Shown: piece after piece, positions 26,228 through 34,917 of the stretch | How the letters are laid out: each line of letters starts with the position of its first letter | Position numbering within the stretch: the stretch's first letter is position 1 | From: Parvibaculum sp046297875 | GTDB taxonomy: Bacteria; Pseudomonadota; Alphaproteobacteria; Parvibaculales; Parvibaculaceae | Assembly: GCF_046297875.1 (NCBI RefSeq) | Contig: NZ_JBKBHD010000001.1 | Span: forward strand, 1,116,001 to 1,180,000 | Direction: 5' to 3' | DNA length: 64,000 nucleotides | Made by a program: the position numbers and the translations under genes | Notes under the pieces: model-generated | What the model was told of the DNA's origin: nothing | What the model saw: the letters and a program-made list of their open reading frames with translations, nothing else | The model's database searches: none

Positions 26228-26998
26228 TCAGCGCGTCCCGGCGGTTTCCTCGCCGCGCCATGTGCGCCAGACGCAAAGCCCCAGAAAATAGAGCGAAGCC
26301 GCCAGAAACGCCCAGAAGGCCAGCGGCGCGGCCTCCAGCGGCGGGCGGCCCGGCCCGCTTGCCAGCACCAGCCAGAAGGTCGAGAGCGCCCAAAGGGCCG
26401 TGATCGTGAGGGTGAGGGGCCGCCACATGCGGACCCGGAAGGGGTGGATATATTTGAAGGGCACGAAGGTCAGCACGCCGAGTACGGCAATCGCCGCCAG
26501 GTTCGCCCAAGGGCCCGTCTCCAGCACATAGATATAGAGCACCACCACGTTCCAGACGGCCGGAAAGCCCGAGAAATAAAGGTCCCCGGTCTTCATCTCC
26601 CGGTTTCCGAAGCAATAGAGCGAGGTCAGCATGATGAAGGCGGCGGCGGGGATTTCGAGGCCCGCCGGCACCAGCCCGAAGCGATAGATGAGAAGGGCCG
26701 GGATCACCGTATATGTCAGATAGTCGATCACGAGGTCGAGGACTGCCCCGTCGAAGCGCGGCGCATAGCGGCTCACATCGACCTTGCGGGCCATGGGCCC
26801 GTCCAGCCCGTCTATGATGAGGGCGGCGCCCAGCCAGAGGAGCGCCAGCCGGAGATCCCCCGCAATCAGGGCCGCAATGGCAAGAAGCGCCGTCACCACG
26901 CCCGATGCCGTGAAGGCATGGACGGCCCAGGCCGCCGCCACGCGCGCCTTCGGCGCCGCTTCGGCCCCTCCCTCTCCCTTGGTCCCCATTCCGTTCAT
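26228..26998 (-). CDS. pcs: Phosphatidylcholine synthase
   Basis: A 256-residue CDP-alcohol phosphatidyltransferase that makes phosphatidylcholine directly from CDP-diacylglycerol and choline in the inner membrane. It has about seven hydrophobic helices. The CDP-alcohol motif region reads DGLDGPMAR, followed by FDGAVLDLVIDYLTY (about 62-96), with the wider spacing that is typical of Pcs. FGNREMKTGDLYFSGFPAVWN is also a Pcs feature. The gene stands alone, on the same strand as rplU. Presence of phosphatidylcholine is common in Alphaproteobacteria. Confidence 0.9.
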   Translation of the reverse strand: MNGMGTKGEGGAEAAPKARVAAAWAVHAFTASGVVTALLAIAALIAGDLRLALLWLGAALIIDGLDGPMARKVDVSRYAPRFDGAVLDLVIDYLTYTVIPALLIYRFGLVPAGLEIPAAAFIMLTSLYCFGNREMKTGDLYFSGFPAVWNVVVLYIYVLETGPWANLAAIAVLGVLTFVPFKYIHPFRVRMWRPLTLTITALWALSTFWLVLASGPGRPPLEAAPLAFWAFLAASLYFLGLCVWRTWRGEETAGTR

Positions 26999-27152
26999 GG
27001 GACGGGAGTCTAGCAGGCGGACGCGGCTTCACCTATGGGTGAGAAAGAGGGCGAAAGGTGGCATCTCAAGTCTTGTGCCGCGCGCGCGCGGCGTCTACAT
27101 TCCGCGCCGTTTCGACCATGCGGGCGGCCTTGACGGGCCGGACGTCCTCTGC

Positions 27153-27243
<91 letters not shown>

Positions 27244-27360
27244 TACGCAGAAGTTCGCGACGTTTCTCCGTCCTTCGCGAGAATTCGCTGGAGCCTTCCG
27301 CAGAGCTGCGCCCACCACAATTTCCGGTGCCGGCGGTCCTCCGGCCAAGATTGGAAACCC

Positions 27361-28089
27361 TCAGACTCCCATCACCATCAGGATTCCCGAGGCGGCCAGC
27401 AGGACCTCAACCGTACGGATGAAGGCGGGCGTATCGAGGCGCATGACGATCCGCTTTCCAAGCCAGGAACCCGCGATGAGGGCGAGCCCGATTACGAGGC
27501 CATAAGTGAGCGTTTCGAGATCGAGCGCGGCAAGCCGGCCATAGACGGCAGACTTGGTGAGATGGACGGCAGCGGCGCCAAGCGCTTCCGTCGCCAGATA
27601 GGCGCCCTTCACCAGCCCATAGGCCAGGAAGAAGGGCGCGTTGATCGGCCCGACCGTTCCCACCACACCCGACAGCAGCCCCATGACCGCGCCGAGCGGC
27701 AACAGGTGCCATCTCTGGATGGCCATGTCATGGCGTGCGGCCAAGCGCCGCGCGGGGATCATGAGCAGGATGAAAGCGCCGAGCAGCCGATGGATGAGTG
27801 CCGCGTCCAGCCCGACGAAAATGAATGCGCCGATCGCCGCGAACGGCACCGCCCCCAGGACATACATGCGCACAGCAGCCCAGTCGGTCTCGCGCCACGA
27901 AAAGGCAGCGCGGGACAGGTTCCCGATCAGCGCTGCGACAGTGAGGATCGGTACGGCCTGGGCCGCTCCGAAGGCATAGGCGCAGATCGGCAGGAGGATG
28001 ACGGCGCTGCCAAACCCGACGACGCCGCCGATCGTTCCGGCGCCAAGCGCCACAACCAGCAGCGGCAGCCAAAGCAGCGGCTCGATCAT
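27361..28089 (-). CDS. TauE/SafE family permease
   Basis: A 242-residue membrane protein with about seven or eight hydrophobic helices and the repeated TauE/SafE pattern: GTIGGVVGFGSAVILLP near the N-terminus and SGVVGTVGPINAPFF in the second half. Family members export or import sulfite, sulfoacetate and related organic sulfur or small anions; the substrate here is unknown. The ATG at 28089 overlaps the stop of the ACR3-like gene (ATGA), so the two are translationally coupled. The frame remains open far upstream inside that gene, but the extension is not like the family. Confidence 0.85.
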   Translation of the reverse strand: MIEPLLWLPLLVVALGAGTIGGVVGFGSAVILLPICAYAFGAAQAVPILTVAALIGNLSRAAFSWRETDWAAVRMYVLGAVPFAAIGAFIFVGLDAALIHRLLGAFILLMIPARRLAARHDMAIQRWHLLPLGAVMGLLSGVVGTVGPINAPFFLAYGLVKGAYLATEALGAAAVHLTKSAVYGRLAALDLETLTYGLVIGLALIAGSWLGKRIVMRLDTPAFIRTVEVLLAASGILMVMGV

Positions 28090-29060
28090 CGCGATGCCTC
28101 GGAAGGTCCCGGAGATGGGAACCGTGGCACGAGCCAGAGGTAAGCGACCATCCCGAACAGCTCGACGAGCGACTGGAACACGATCACGACCGTCGCCGTC
28201 TGCCATTGCGGCGCGAGCGCCAGCGCCAGCGGCAGCACGACGAACGAATTGCGGGTGCCGAGGCTGAAGATGAGCGCGCTGCCGGACGCGGCCGGCAGGC
28301 TGAACATCCACTTCAAAAGCAGGCCGATCAGTGCTGCGACCACCAGAAAGGCCAGGAACACCCCGGTAACCTCGCCGAGCACCGGCAGCGCGCCGACCAC
28401 CGCCTGAACCTGCGACGCCGCGATCAGGAAGACGACGATGGCGAGCAGCGGCACGGGGAGCCAGCCGATCTTCCCCACCAGCTTCTGTCCGTGCGGCCGC
28501 CGCTCGGCCCAACGCTCGGTTGCCCAGGCGGCAAGCAAGGGCAGCATGATCAGCGTGGCGAATACGAGCGCGATGCGATCGGCCGCCAGCAGTTCAAGGA
28601 AGGCATTGCCCATGAAGAGCCAGAGATAGACGGGCAGCAGGCATAGCTGGACCAGCAGATTCACCGGAGTGGCAGCGATAGCCCGCCGCGTGTCGCCGCC
28701 AGCAAGATGGGTGAAGGTGATGTACCAGTCTGTGCAGGGGACCAGCAGGACGAGCAACACACCGAGCCGGATGGCCGGGTCGTCGGGCAGAAAAATCAGA
28801 AGGCCCCATACCGCCAGCGGGATCAGGATGAAATTCCCGATAAGGACGGCACACATGAAACGGCGGTCACGGAAGGCTTCAGGCAGGTGCGTCAGCGGCA
28901 CCTGCGTGAACGTGGTGTAGAGCAGCAGCCCAAGTACGGGCCAAAGCACGGCTTCAAACGGGCCCGACAGGCCCTGCGCATGGCTGCCAAGTGTAAGCCC
29001 TGCAAGGATTGCGGCGAGGTAGATCCAGACCTGATGTTGTTCCAACTGTTGTCGTTTCAT
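28086..29060 (-). CDS. ACR3-like / bile acid:sodium symporter family transporter
   Basis: A 324-residue membrane protein of the BASS superfamily, closest by eye to arsenite exporters of the ACR3 group: ten hydrophobic helices and the segment VPCTDWYITFTHLAGGD (about 110-126), where ACR3 has a conserved cysteine followed by LAxGD. The second half contains FSLGTRNSFVVLPLALA. The true start is the ATG at 29060 (MKRQQLEQHQVWIY). Arsenite, a thiosulfate-type anion or another small solute are all possible; no arsR or arsC lies nearby. It is coupled to a TauE/SafE permease and is divergent from a second one. Confidence 0.8.
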   Translation of the reverse strand: MKRQQLEQHQVWIYLAAILAGLTLGSHAQGLSGPFEAVLWPVLGLLLYTTFTQVPLTHLPEAFRDRRFMCAVLIGNFILIPLAVWGLLIFLPDDPAIRLGVLLVLLVPCTDWYITFTHLAGGDTRRAIAATPVNLLVQLCLLPVYLWLFMGNAFLELLAADRIALVFATLIMLPLLAAWATERWAERRPHGQKLVGKIGWLPVPLLAIVVFLIAASQVQAVVGALPVLGEVTGVFLAFLVVAALIGLLLKWMFSLPAASGSALIFSLGTRNSFVVLPLALALAPQWQTATVVIVFQSLVELFGMVAYLWLVPRFPSPGPSEASR

Positions 29061-29191
29061 GTGATCAAATTCGCCTATACATTTCCGAAAGCCAATCAGA
29101 ATTCTCGTCACGCGCCCGCGATGCAGCAATTTCGTTTCAGCTGGATCGATGCGACGGTCGGCCAGTGAAATCTCAAGGGGCTGACGCCGCA

Positions 29192-30007
29192 ATGAACCAA
29201 AAGACCTTGCCGCCCAATGCAATCTGGATGGCGCTTCTGACCGGCATCCCGGTGGGCCTGCTGGCGGGCCTGATCGGGCTGGGCGGTGGCGAGTTTCGGC
29301 TGCCCATCTTGGTTCTGCTGTTCGGTATCGTTGCGAAGGCGGCGGTCCCGCTCAATCTGGTCATCAGCCTGATCACACTCGCCGGCGCGCTGGCGATCCG
29401 CTCGGCCACCCTTTCGATTTCTCCGGTCATTGACTTCAGTCACGCGGTTCTCGGCTTGAGCATCGGAGGTCTCATCGGGGCGTTCCTCGCTCCTGGACTG
29501 CTGAAGCATCTTTCCGACGATCGGTTTGGGCAGGTCCTGGCGGGTCTGCTCATGCTGATTGGCGTGATCCTGCTGGTCGAGGCCTTCGTGCCGGTACTGC
29601 CGTTGGGGCTTCTGGACCCGCGCGGGCTCGAGGGGCTCCTCGCTGGCATGGCTTTGGGCCTGATGATCGGCGTCATCGCCGCGCTGCTGGGGGTTGCCGG
29701 CGGCGAGTTTCTGATACCAACCTTCATCATCGTCTATGGAACCAGCGCCGCAGATGCGGGCACCGCCAGCCTGGTGATCTCCATCGTTGCCGTGATCGCC
29801 GGCCTCATCCGTTACCGGCGCCTGCGCATGCTGCCCGGCAGGCCGGCGATGCGTGGTATCGGATGGCCGATGGGTCTGGGGTCAATCCTCGGCGCTGTGT
29901 TGGGCGGCATCCTCGTTCCCTACACATCGGAGCCAGTCCTGAAGTTGATACTGGGACTGGTTCTCGTCGCTGCCGCCTTGAAGACCTTGTACGATCACAG
30001 TGGCTGA
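29192..30007 (+). CDS. TauE/SafE family permease (second copy)
   Basis: A 271-residue membrane protein with the TauE/SafE repeat: GLLAGLIGLGGGEFRLPIL near the N-terminus and GVIAALLGVAGGEFLIPTFI in the second half. Both copies of the glycine-rich motif are well preserved. I take the ATG at 29192, preceded by AAGGGG. It is divergent from the ACR3-like gene over 131 bases, which should hold promoters for both. It resembles the gene at 27361 only at the family level, so the two are not a recent duplication. The substrate is unknown. Confidence 0.85.
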   Translation: MNQKTLPPNAIWMALLTGIPVGLLAGLIGLGGGEFRLPILVLLFGIVAKAAVPLNLVISLITLAGALAIRSATLSISPVIDFSHAVLGLSIGGLIGAFLAPGLLKHLSDDRFGQVLAGLLMLIGVILLVEAFVPVLPLGLLDPRGLEGLLAGMALGLMIGVIAALLGVAGGEFLIPTFIIVYGTSAADAGTASLVISIVAVIAGLIRYRRLRMLPGRPAMRGIGWPMGLGSILGAVLGGILVPYTSEPVLKLILGLVLVAAALKTLYDHSG

Positions 30008-30120
30008 CGCTTGAACGCAGCTTCGGCCGGCGCAATTGCGCGCAATCGCTGCGGGTCCTAGGTGTCGTCGGCCGGGCGGAGAGAAACGTCGTCCGACCTG
30101 CCGTTCATGGCGGCATCCGT

Positions 30121-30160
30121 AAAATGAAAAACGCCGCTCCCGGACGATCCGGGAGCGGCG
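30121..30160 (-). terminator. Rho-independent terminator of katG
   Basis: A perfect 13-bp stem (CGCCGCTCCCGGA/TCCGGGAGCGGCG) with a 3-base loop is followed on the minus strand by TTTTTCATTTT. It lies 27 bases past the katG stop and could also stop transcripts arriving from the TauE/SafE gene on the other strand. Confidence 0.85.
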
Positions 30161-30186
30161 CGTGTTTGTGAGCCTCGGCGTGAGCG

Positions 30187-32349
30187 TCAGGCTGCGAGGT
30201 CGAAGCGGTCGGCGTTCATGACCTTCGTCCAGGCCGCCACGAAGTCTTTCACGAACTTCTCCTTCGCGTCGTCCTGTGCGTAGACTTCGGCATAGGCACG
30301 CAGGATCGAGTTCGAACCGAAGACGAGGTCGGCGCGCGTCGCCGTCCATTTCGTCGCGCCGGACTTGCGGTCTACGATGTCATAGAGGTTCTTGCCCTTC
30401 GGCACCCACTTGTATGCCATGTCCGTCAGGTTGACGAAGAAGTCCGTCGTTAGCGCGCCTTCGCGGTCGGTGAAGACGCCGTGCTTCGCGCCGCCGTGGT
30501 TGGTGCCGATCACACGCATGCCGCCGACAAGCACCGTCATTTCCGCGGCAGTGAGGCCGAGAAGCTGGGTGTGGTCGAGCATCAGCTCTTCCGCCGTCAC
30601 CGCGTAGTCCTTCTTCAGGAAGTTGCGGTAGCCGTCGGCCGCCGGTTCCATCACGTCGAAGGATTCGGCATCCGTCTGCGCGTCGGTCGCGTCGCCGCGG
30701 CCGGGTGCGAAGGGCACCGTCACATTGACGCCGGCCGCCTTCGCCGCCTGTTCGACGCCGAGATTGCCGGCGAGAACGATCACGTCGGCAAGGCTAGCGC
30801 CCGTTTCCTTGGCGATCGGCTCGAGGGCGGCCAGCACCTTCTTGAGACGGGCAGGCTCGTTTGCCTCCCAGTCCTTCTGCGGTGCGAGGCGGATGCGTGC
30901 GCCGTTCGCGCCGCCGCGCATGTCGGAGCCGCGATAGGTGCGGGCGCTGTCCCATGCAGTGGCGACGAGTTCGCCGGTGGAAAGGCCGGCGGCTGCGATC
31001 TTCGCCTTCACGGCGGCGACATCGTAGTCCTTGCGGCCGGCGGGAATCGGGTCCTGCCAGACGAGATCTTCCTTCGGCACTTCCGGGCCGACATAGCGAA
31101 CCTTCGGGCCCATGTCACGGTGGGTCAGCTTGAACCAGGCGCGGGCGAAGGTCTGTGCGAAATACTCAGGGTCCGCCATGAACTTCTGGCAGATCTGGTT
31201 GTAGATCGGGTCCATCTTCATCGCCATGTCCGCATCCGTCATGATCGGGTTGTGACGGATGGAGGGGTTTTCGGCGTCAACGGGCTTGTCTTCTTCCTTG
31301 ATGCCGATCGGTTCCCACTGCTGGGCGCCTGCGGGAGACTTCTTCAGCTCCCACTCATAGCCGAAGAGCAGCTTGAAATAGCCCATGTCCCATTTGGTCG
31401 GATTGGTCGTCCAGGCGCCTTCGAGGCCGCTCGTCACCGACTGGTTGCCGACGCCGCGCGTCTTCTTGTTGAGCCAGCCGAAGCCCTGATCTTCAAGCTC
31501 GCCGCCTTCCGGTGCCGGGCCGAGGTTGGCCGCATCGCCATTGCCATGCGCCTTGCCGACGGTGTGGCCGCCGCAGGTCAGCGCCGCGGTTTCCTCGTCG
31601 TCCATCGCCATGCGCTTGAAGGTTTCGCGCACTTCCTGCGCGGTCTTCAGCGGATCAGGCTTGCCGCCCACGCCTTCCGGGTTCACATAGATGAGGCCCA
31701 TCTGCACAGCAGCGAGCGGGTTTTCCAGCGAGGCAGGCTTGTTGTCGCTTTCATAGCGGCCGCGGCCGAGCCATTCCTTTTCCGAGCCCCAATAGGTGTC
31801 CTTTTCGGGGTGCCAGATGTCCTCGCGGCCAAAGCCGAAGCCATAGGTCTTGAGCCCCATGGATTCATAGGCGACGGTGCCGGCGAAGAGGATGAGGTCG
31901 GCCCAGCTGACCTTGTTGCCGTACTTCTTCTTCAGCGGCCAGAGCAGGCGGCGCGCCTTGTCGAGGTTGCCGTTATCCGGCCAGGAGTTGAGGGGCGCAA
32001 AGCGGATATTGCCCGCGCCGCCGCCGCCACGACCGTCAGCGAGGCGGTAGGAGCCGGCGGAGTGCCAGGCGAGACGGATCATCAACCCGCCGTAATGGCC
32101 CCAGTCGGCCGGCCACCAGTCCTGGCTGTCCGTCATCAGGGCGATCATGTCCTTCTTCAACGCGGCGAAGTCGAGCTTCTTCAGCTCCTCGCGGTAGTTG
32201 AAATCCGGCCCCAGGGGGTTGGTCTTCGTGTCGTGCTGGTGGAGAATGTCGAGATTGAGGGCATTGGGCCACCAGTCTTCATTCGTGGTGCCCTTGCTCA
32301 CGGTCGTGGCGCCGCCATGCATGACCGGGCATTTACCTTCGGTGCTCAT
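30187..32349 (-). CDS. katG: Catalase-peroxidase KatG
   Basis: A 720-residue bifunctional heme enzyme that disproportionates hydrogen peroxide. Distal-pocket residues R92, W95 and H96 lie in IRLAWHS, and the proximal heme ligand is H262 in GGHTVGKAHG. The Met-Tyr-Trp adduct needed for catalase activity can form from W95, Y221 (GLIYVNPEG) and M247 (FKRMAMDDEE). The C-terminal pseudo-domain (about 425-720) is complete. The start ATG at 32349 follows a GGAGGAA-type ribosome site. A Fur-family-type palindrome lies 54 bases upstream, suggesting peroxide- or iron-dependent control. Confidence 0.98.
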   Translation of the reverse strand: MSTEGKCPVMHGGATTVSKGTTNEDWWPNALNLDILHQHDTKTNPLGPDFNYREELKKLDFAALKKDMIALMTDSQDWWPADWGHYGGLMIRLAWHSAGSYRLADGRGGGGAGNIRFAPLNSWPDNGNLDKARRLLWPLKKKYGNKVSWADLILFAGTVAYESMGLKTYGFGFGREDIWHPEKDTYWGSEKEWLGRGRYESDNKPASLENPLAAVQMGLIYVNPEGVGGKPDPLKTAQEVRETFKRMAMDDEETAALTCGGHTVGKAHGNGDAANLGPAPEGGELEDQGFGWLNKKTRGVGNQSVTSGLEGAWTTNPTKWDMGYFKLLFGYEWELKKSPAGAQQWEPIGIKEEDKPVDAENPSIRHNPIMTDADMAMKMDPIYNQICQKFMADPEYFAQTFARAWFKLTHRDMGPKVRYVGPEVPKEDLVWQDPIPAGRKDYDVAAVKAKIAAAGLSTGELVATAWDSARTYRGSDMRGGANGARIRLAPQKDWEANEPARLKKVLAALEPIAKETGASLADVIVLAGNLGVEQAAKAAGVNVTVPFAPGRGDATDAQTDAESFDVMEPAADGYRNFLKKDYAVTAEELMLDHTQLLGLTAAEMTVLVGGMRVIGTNHGGAKHGVFTDREGALTTDFFVNLTDMAYKWVPKGKNLYDIVDRKSGATKWTATRADLVFGSNSILRAYAEVYAQDDAKEKFVKDFVAAWTKVMNADRFDLAA

Positions 32350-32402
32350 CTGCCTTGTTCCTCCTTGTGCCTTGAGGGGTCCGGTCCCTTGAAGGGATCA
32401 GT

Positions 32403-32417
32403 TTAGAATTATTCCAA
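32403..32417 (-). promoter_or_regulatory. Candidate Fur-family (PerR/Irr-type) operator upstream of katG
   Basis: TTAGAAT-T-ATTCCAA is a 7-1-7 inverted repeat with one mismatch, in an AT-rich patch that stands out from the GC-rich surroundings. It differs from the PerR consensus TTATAAT-N-ATTATAA at three positions. Read one base earlier, TTTAGAA-N3-TTCCAAT resembles the Irr-binding ICE box TTTAGAA-N3-TTCTAAA (5 of 7 in the second half). It sits 54 bases before the katG ATG. Confidence 0.5.
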
Positions 32418-32476
32418 TTAAAAAATACACGGTTCCACGGCGATTGCAAGCCCATCCGCGGGCATGAAGGCGCCAA

Positions 32477-32503
32477 GAAAAAGCCCCCGGTTCGCGGGGG
32501 CTT
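32477..32503 (-). terminator. Rho-independent terminator of the 2OG-oxygenase gene
   Basis: On the minus strand a 9-bp stem (AAGCCCCCG/CGGGGGCTT) with a 5-base loop is followed by TTTCTT. It separates the oxygenase gene from katG, so the two are not one operon. Confidence 0.8.
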
Positions 32504-32532
32504 CCTCGCGGCGGGCCGGCATGGCGCGGGCG

Positions 32533-33237
32533 TCAGATGTCCTTGCGCCGGAAGCCCATATTGAAGCTGATCGAGACGCGGAAATCGTTGCTCCGGTTCG
32601 GCTGCACGGAATGCTGCAGCCAGCCGGGGAATATGAGCAGCAGTCCTTCCTTGCCGCGGTATTCCATTGCCTGGGTGTTGATCCGCGTCCGCGCTTTTAC
32701 CGGGAAGGTCGCCATCACGCGCTCGCGCACGGGATCGTAGAATTCGATGTTGCCGCTCCCTTCCGGCACTTTCGCGTAGTAGGCGCCTGAGAGGATCGAA
32801 TTTGGGTGGACATGGGCCTTGTTGAAATCGCCGGGCCCGTTCTTGTTCAGCCACATTTCCTGAAAGAAGAGTTCGAAGCGGTCGAAGTCGAAGGCGAGGT
32901 AATTCGCGCAGCCCGCACAGGCATTGCCGATGATGCGGCGGATCTCTGCAAGATCGTTCGAGAGGTGGAGATTGGCCGCCGAGTGCCAGCCGCCGACATT
33001 GGACCGCGTGATGGCGCCGCCATTTCTCTCCAGTTCCTCCAGAACGGACAGAATATGTGCGTTGATGCGCTGATGGTCCGGCACCTGGCGCGACCAGACA
33101 GGCGAGGGAAACCAGGTTTCGGGCATGAAGCCCGGCCGCTTCGCCTGTGCGGGCGCCGGTGATTCCTGCGGCGCCGGCACTTCCGCCAGCGCGGGCTTTG
33201 CTTCCATCTTCGCCTTCTTCTTCGATGCCGTGCTCAT
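32533..33237 (-). CDS. TIGR02466-type 2-oxoglutarate/Fe(II) oxygenase family protein
   Basis: A 234-residue protein of the putative 2OG-Fe(II) oxygenase family TIGR02466. The jelly-roll core starts after about 38 proline- and lysine-rich residues. Candidate iron ligands are H142 or H144 (KAHVHPNSILSGAYY), and H209 (FPGWLQHSVQPN), with R220 as the likely 2-oxoglutarate contact. GNIEFYDP precedes the second histidine. I take the ATG at 33237 because the residues upstream of it are unlike the family. Substrates of the family are unknown. It is divergent from the gene at 33435. Confidence 0.85.
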   Translation of the reverse strand: MSTASKKKAKMEAKPALAEVPAPQESPAPAQAKRPGFMPETWFPSPVWSRQVPDHQRINAHILSVLEELERNGGAITRSNVGGWHSAANLHLSNDLAEIRRIIGNACAGCANYLAFDFDRFELFFQEMWLNKNGPGDFNKAHVHPNSILSGAYYAKVPEGSGNIEFYDPVRERVMATFPVKARTRINTQAMEYRGKEGLLLIFPGWLQHSVQPNRSNDFRVSISFNMGFRRKDI

Positions 33238-33434
33238 GCGCAGCCCCCGGAAATACAAGCGGGAATGGAGATAGTTCGTGTCGAGAATCGTGTCGGGCCC
33301 ATGATGCAATCGATCTCCGTTGTATGCGGTTGTGGCCGGATCGGCCCCGGTCATCGCCTCAGACGGGAATCCTAGCGAAGCCCTTCGCCGCGCGAGGCGC
33401 TATCGCATCCGAATGGAAGGAGATCGACCTCGCC

Positions 33435-34628
33435 ATGACCGACAAGACAAAACCCGGGAAGAAGAAGTCCGGCGCGCCGAAAGCCGCGCCCGCCGCGAAG
33501 GCGGCGTCGCCCGCCGCCGGCACACCGCCGCAATCGGCCGTGCAAAAGAACGGCACGCAGATTTCCTGTTCGCGCGGCCTGCACAATTTCATGGAGAGCA
33601 ACAGGCTCAGTTTCGGCTTCACTTCTTATCAGAGCGGACGGCTCTATCTCGTCGGGCGGATGCCGCGCGGGCGCGTCAGCTTCCACGAGCGTCACTTCAT
33701 GCATGCGATGGGTGTCGCCGCCACGCCGCAGCGTCTCTATCTCGGCACGCAATACCAGGTCTGGCGGCTTGAGAATGTGCTCGCTCCGGGCCAGACGCTT
33801 GATGGCTTCGACCGAAATTATGTGCCACGCAATGCGCAGACGACCGGCGATGTCGATGTGCATGAGCTTGGCGTCGACCGCAACGGCCGCGTCATCTTCG
33901 TCAATACGAAATTCTCCTGCCTTGCGAGTTTCAGCCTGACGCACAGTTTCCGGCCCTTGTGGCAGCCGCCCTTCATTTCGCGGCTTGCGCCGGAAGACCG
34001 ATGCCATCTGAACGGTCTGGCGATGGAGGACGGCGAGGCGCGCTATGTGACCGCCGTCTGCCGCAGCGACGTGGTGACGGGCTGGCGCGACAGGCGGGCG
34101 TCGGGCGGCCTCATCATGGATGTGCAGAGCGACCGGATGGTGACGGAAGACATGTCGATGCCGCATTCGCCGCGGCTACACGAGGGCGGGCTCTTCGTGC
34201 TCGATTCCGGCCGCGGAAAGCTTTGCCGCGTCGATGTACAGAGCGGGAAGCGCGAGGATATTGCCTTCCTTCCGGGCTTTGCGCGCGGGCTTGGCTTTCA
34301 CGGGCCTTATGCCTTTGTCGGATTGTCGCTGCCGCGCGATGGTAGCTTCTCCGGGCTCGAACTCGATGGCGAACTCGAAAAGCGCGATGCCGATCCCTGG
34401 TGCGGTGTGCAGATCATTGATACGCGCAACGGCGATGTCGTGGAATGGATCAGGCTGAAGGGCGAGGTGCGCGAACTCTTCGACGTCTTCGTGCTGCCCG
34501 GCGTCACATGCCCCAAGGCGACGGGGCTTCTCGACGGCGCGATCCGCAATGAAATCTCGATCGAGACACCGCCGAAGACATCAGCGCGGCCCGAAATGCT
34601 GCCGGAATTGCGGGAAGCCGTCGCCTGA
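33435..34628 (+). CDS. TIGR03032 family protein
   Basis: A 397-residue protein of the TIGR03032 family, whose function is unknown and whose fold is probably a beta-propeller. The ATG at 33435 is preceded by AAGGAGAT. An alanine-, lysine- and proline-rich N-terminal tail (1-50) precedes the family start SRGLHNFMESNRLSFGFTSYQ. Internal segments such as RDRCHLNGLAMEDGEARYVTA, HSPRLHEGGLFVLDSGRGKL and LPGFARGLGFHGPYAFVGLS fit propeller blades. It has no signal peptide. The low-complexity tail resembles that of the divergent oxygenase, suggesting that the two products act together; that is inference. Confidence 0.85.
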   Translation: MTDKTKPGKKKSGAPKAAPAAKAASPAAGTPPQSAVQKNGTQISCSRGLHNFMESNRLSFGFTSYQSGRLYLVGRMPRGRVSFHERHFMHAMGVAATPQRLYLGTQYQVWRLENVLAPGQTLDGFDRNYVPRNAQTTGDVDVHELGVDRNGRVIFVNTKFSCLASFSLTHSFRPLWQPPFISRLAPEDRCHLNGLAMEDGEARYVTAVCRSDVVTGWRDRRASGGLIMDVQSDRMVTEDMSMPHSPRLHEGGLFVLDSGRGKLCRVDVQSGKREDIAFLPGFARGLGFHGPYAFVGLSLPRDGSFSGLELDGELEKRDADPWCGVQIIDTRNGDVVEWIRLKGEVRELFDVFVLPGVTCPKATGLLDGAIRNEISIETPPKTSARPEMLPELREAVA

Positions 34629-34917
34629 CGCGCCGCGGGACGGTGATCGCGCACCTGTCATCGTCCCGTTTCGCATCCATTTCACGTGCCGAAATGAATC
34701 GATCTCAATCTTCCGGTAACGCGCGCAATGATGCGACTTCAAGGCTATCCGCGCATTTCCGCCGAAAATTCGCTTAATGTGCGATGCGTATTCGTTAAGC
34801 CGGACAGTCTCTCCGGAATGGAGGAAAAGCATCCACCTAATTGGCTGCAACTTGAGTGGAGTGGCCCCCGTCGCTCGCGCAGTCTCTCTGCCGAATTGAC
34901 TCTTTTGGGGGCCTCCA

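Noticed and set aside
28090..28512. Upstream extension of the first TauE/SafE gene to 28512
   Set aside because: The extra residues lie inside the coding region of the ACR3-like gene in another frame and are not like the family; the ATG at 28089 overlapping the upstream stop is the natural start.
30481..32406. A 641-codon plus-strand frame opposite katG
   Set aside because: katG is complete and strongly conserved on the other strand; the antisense frame shows no domain.
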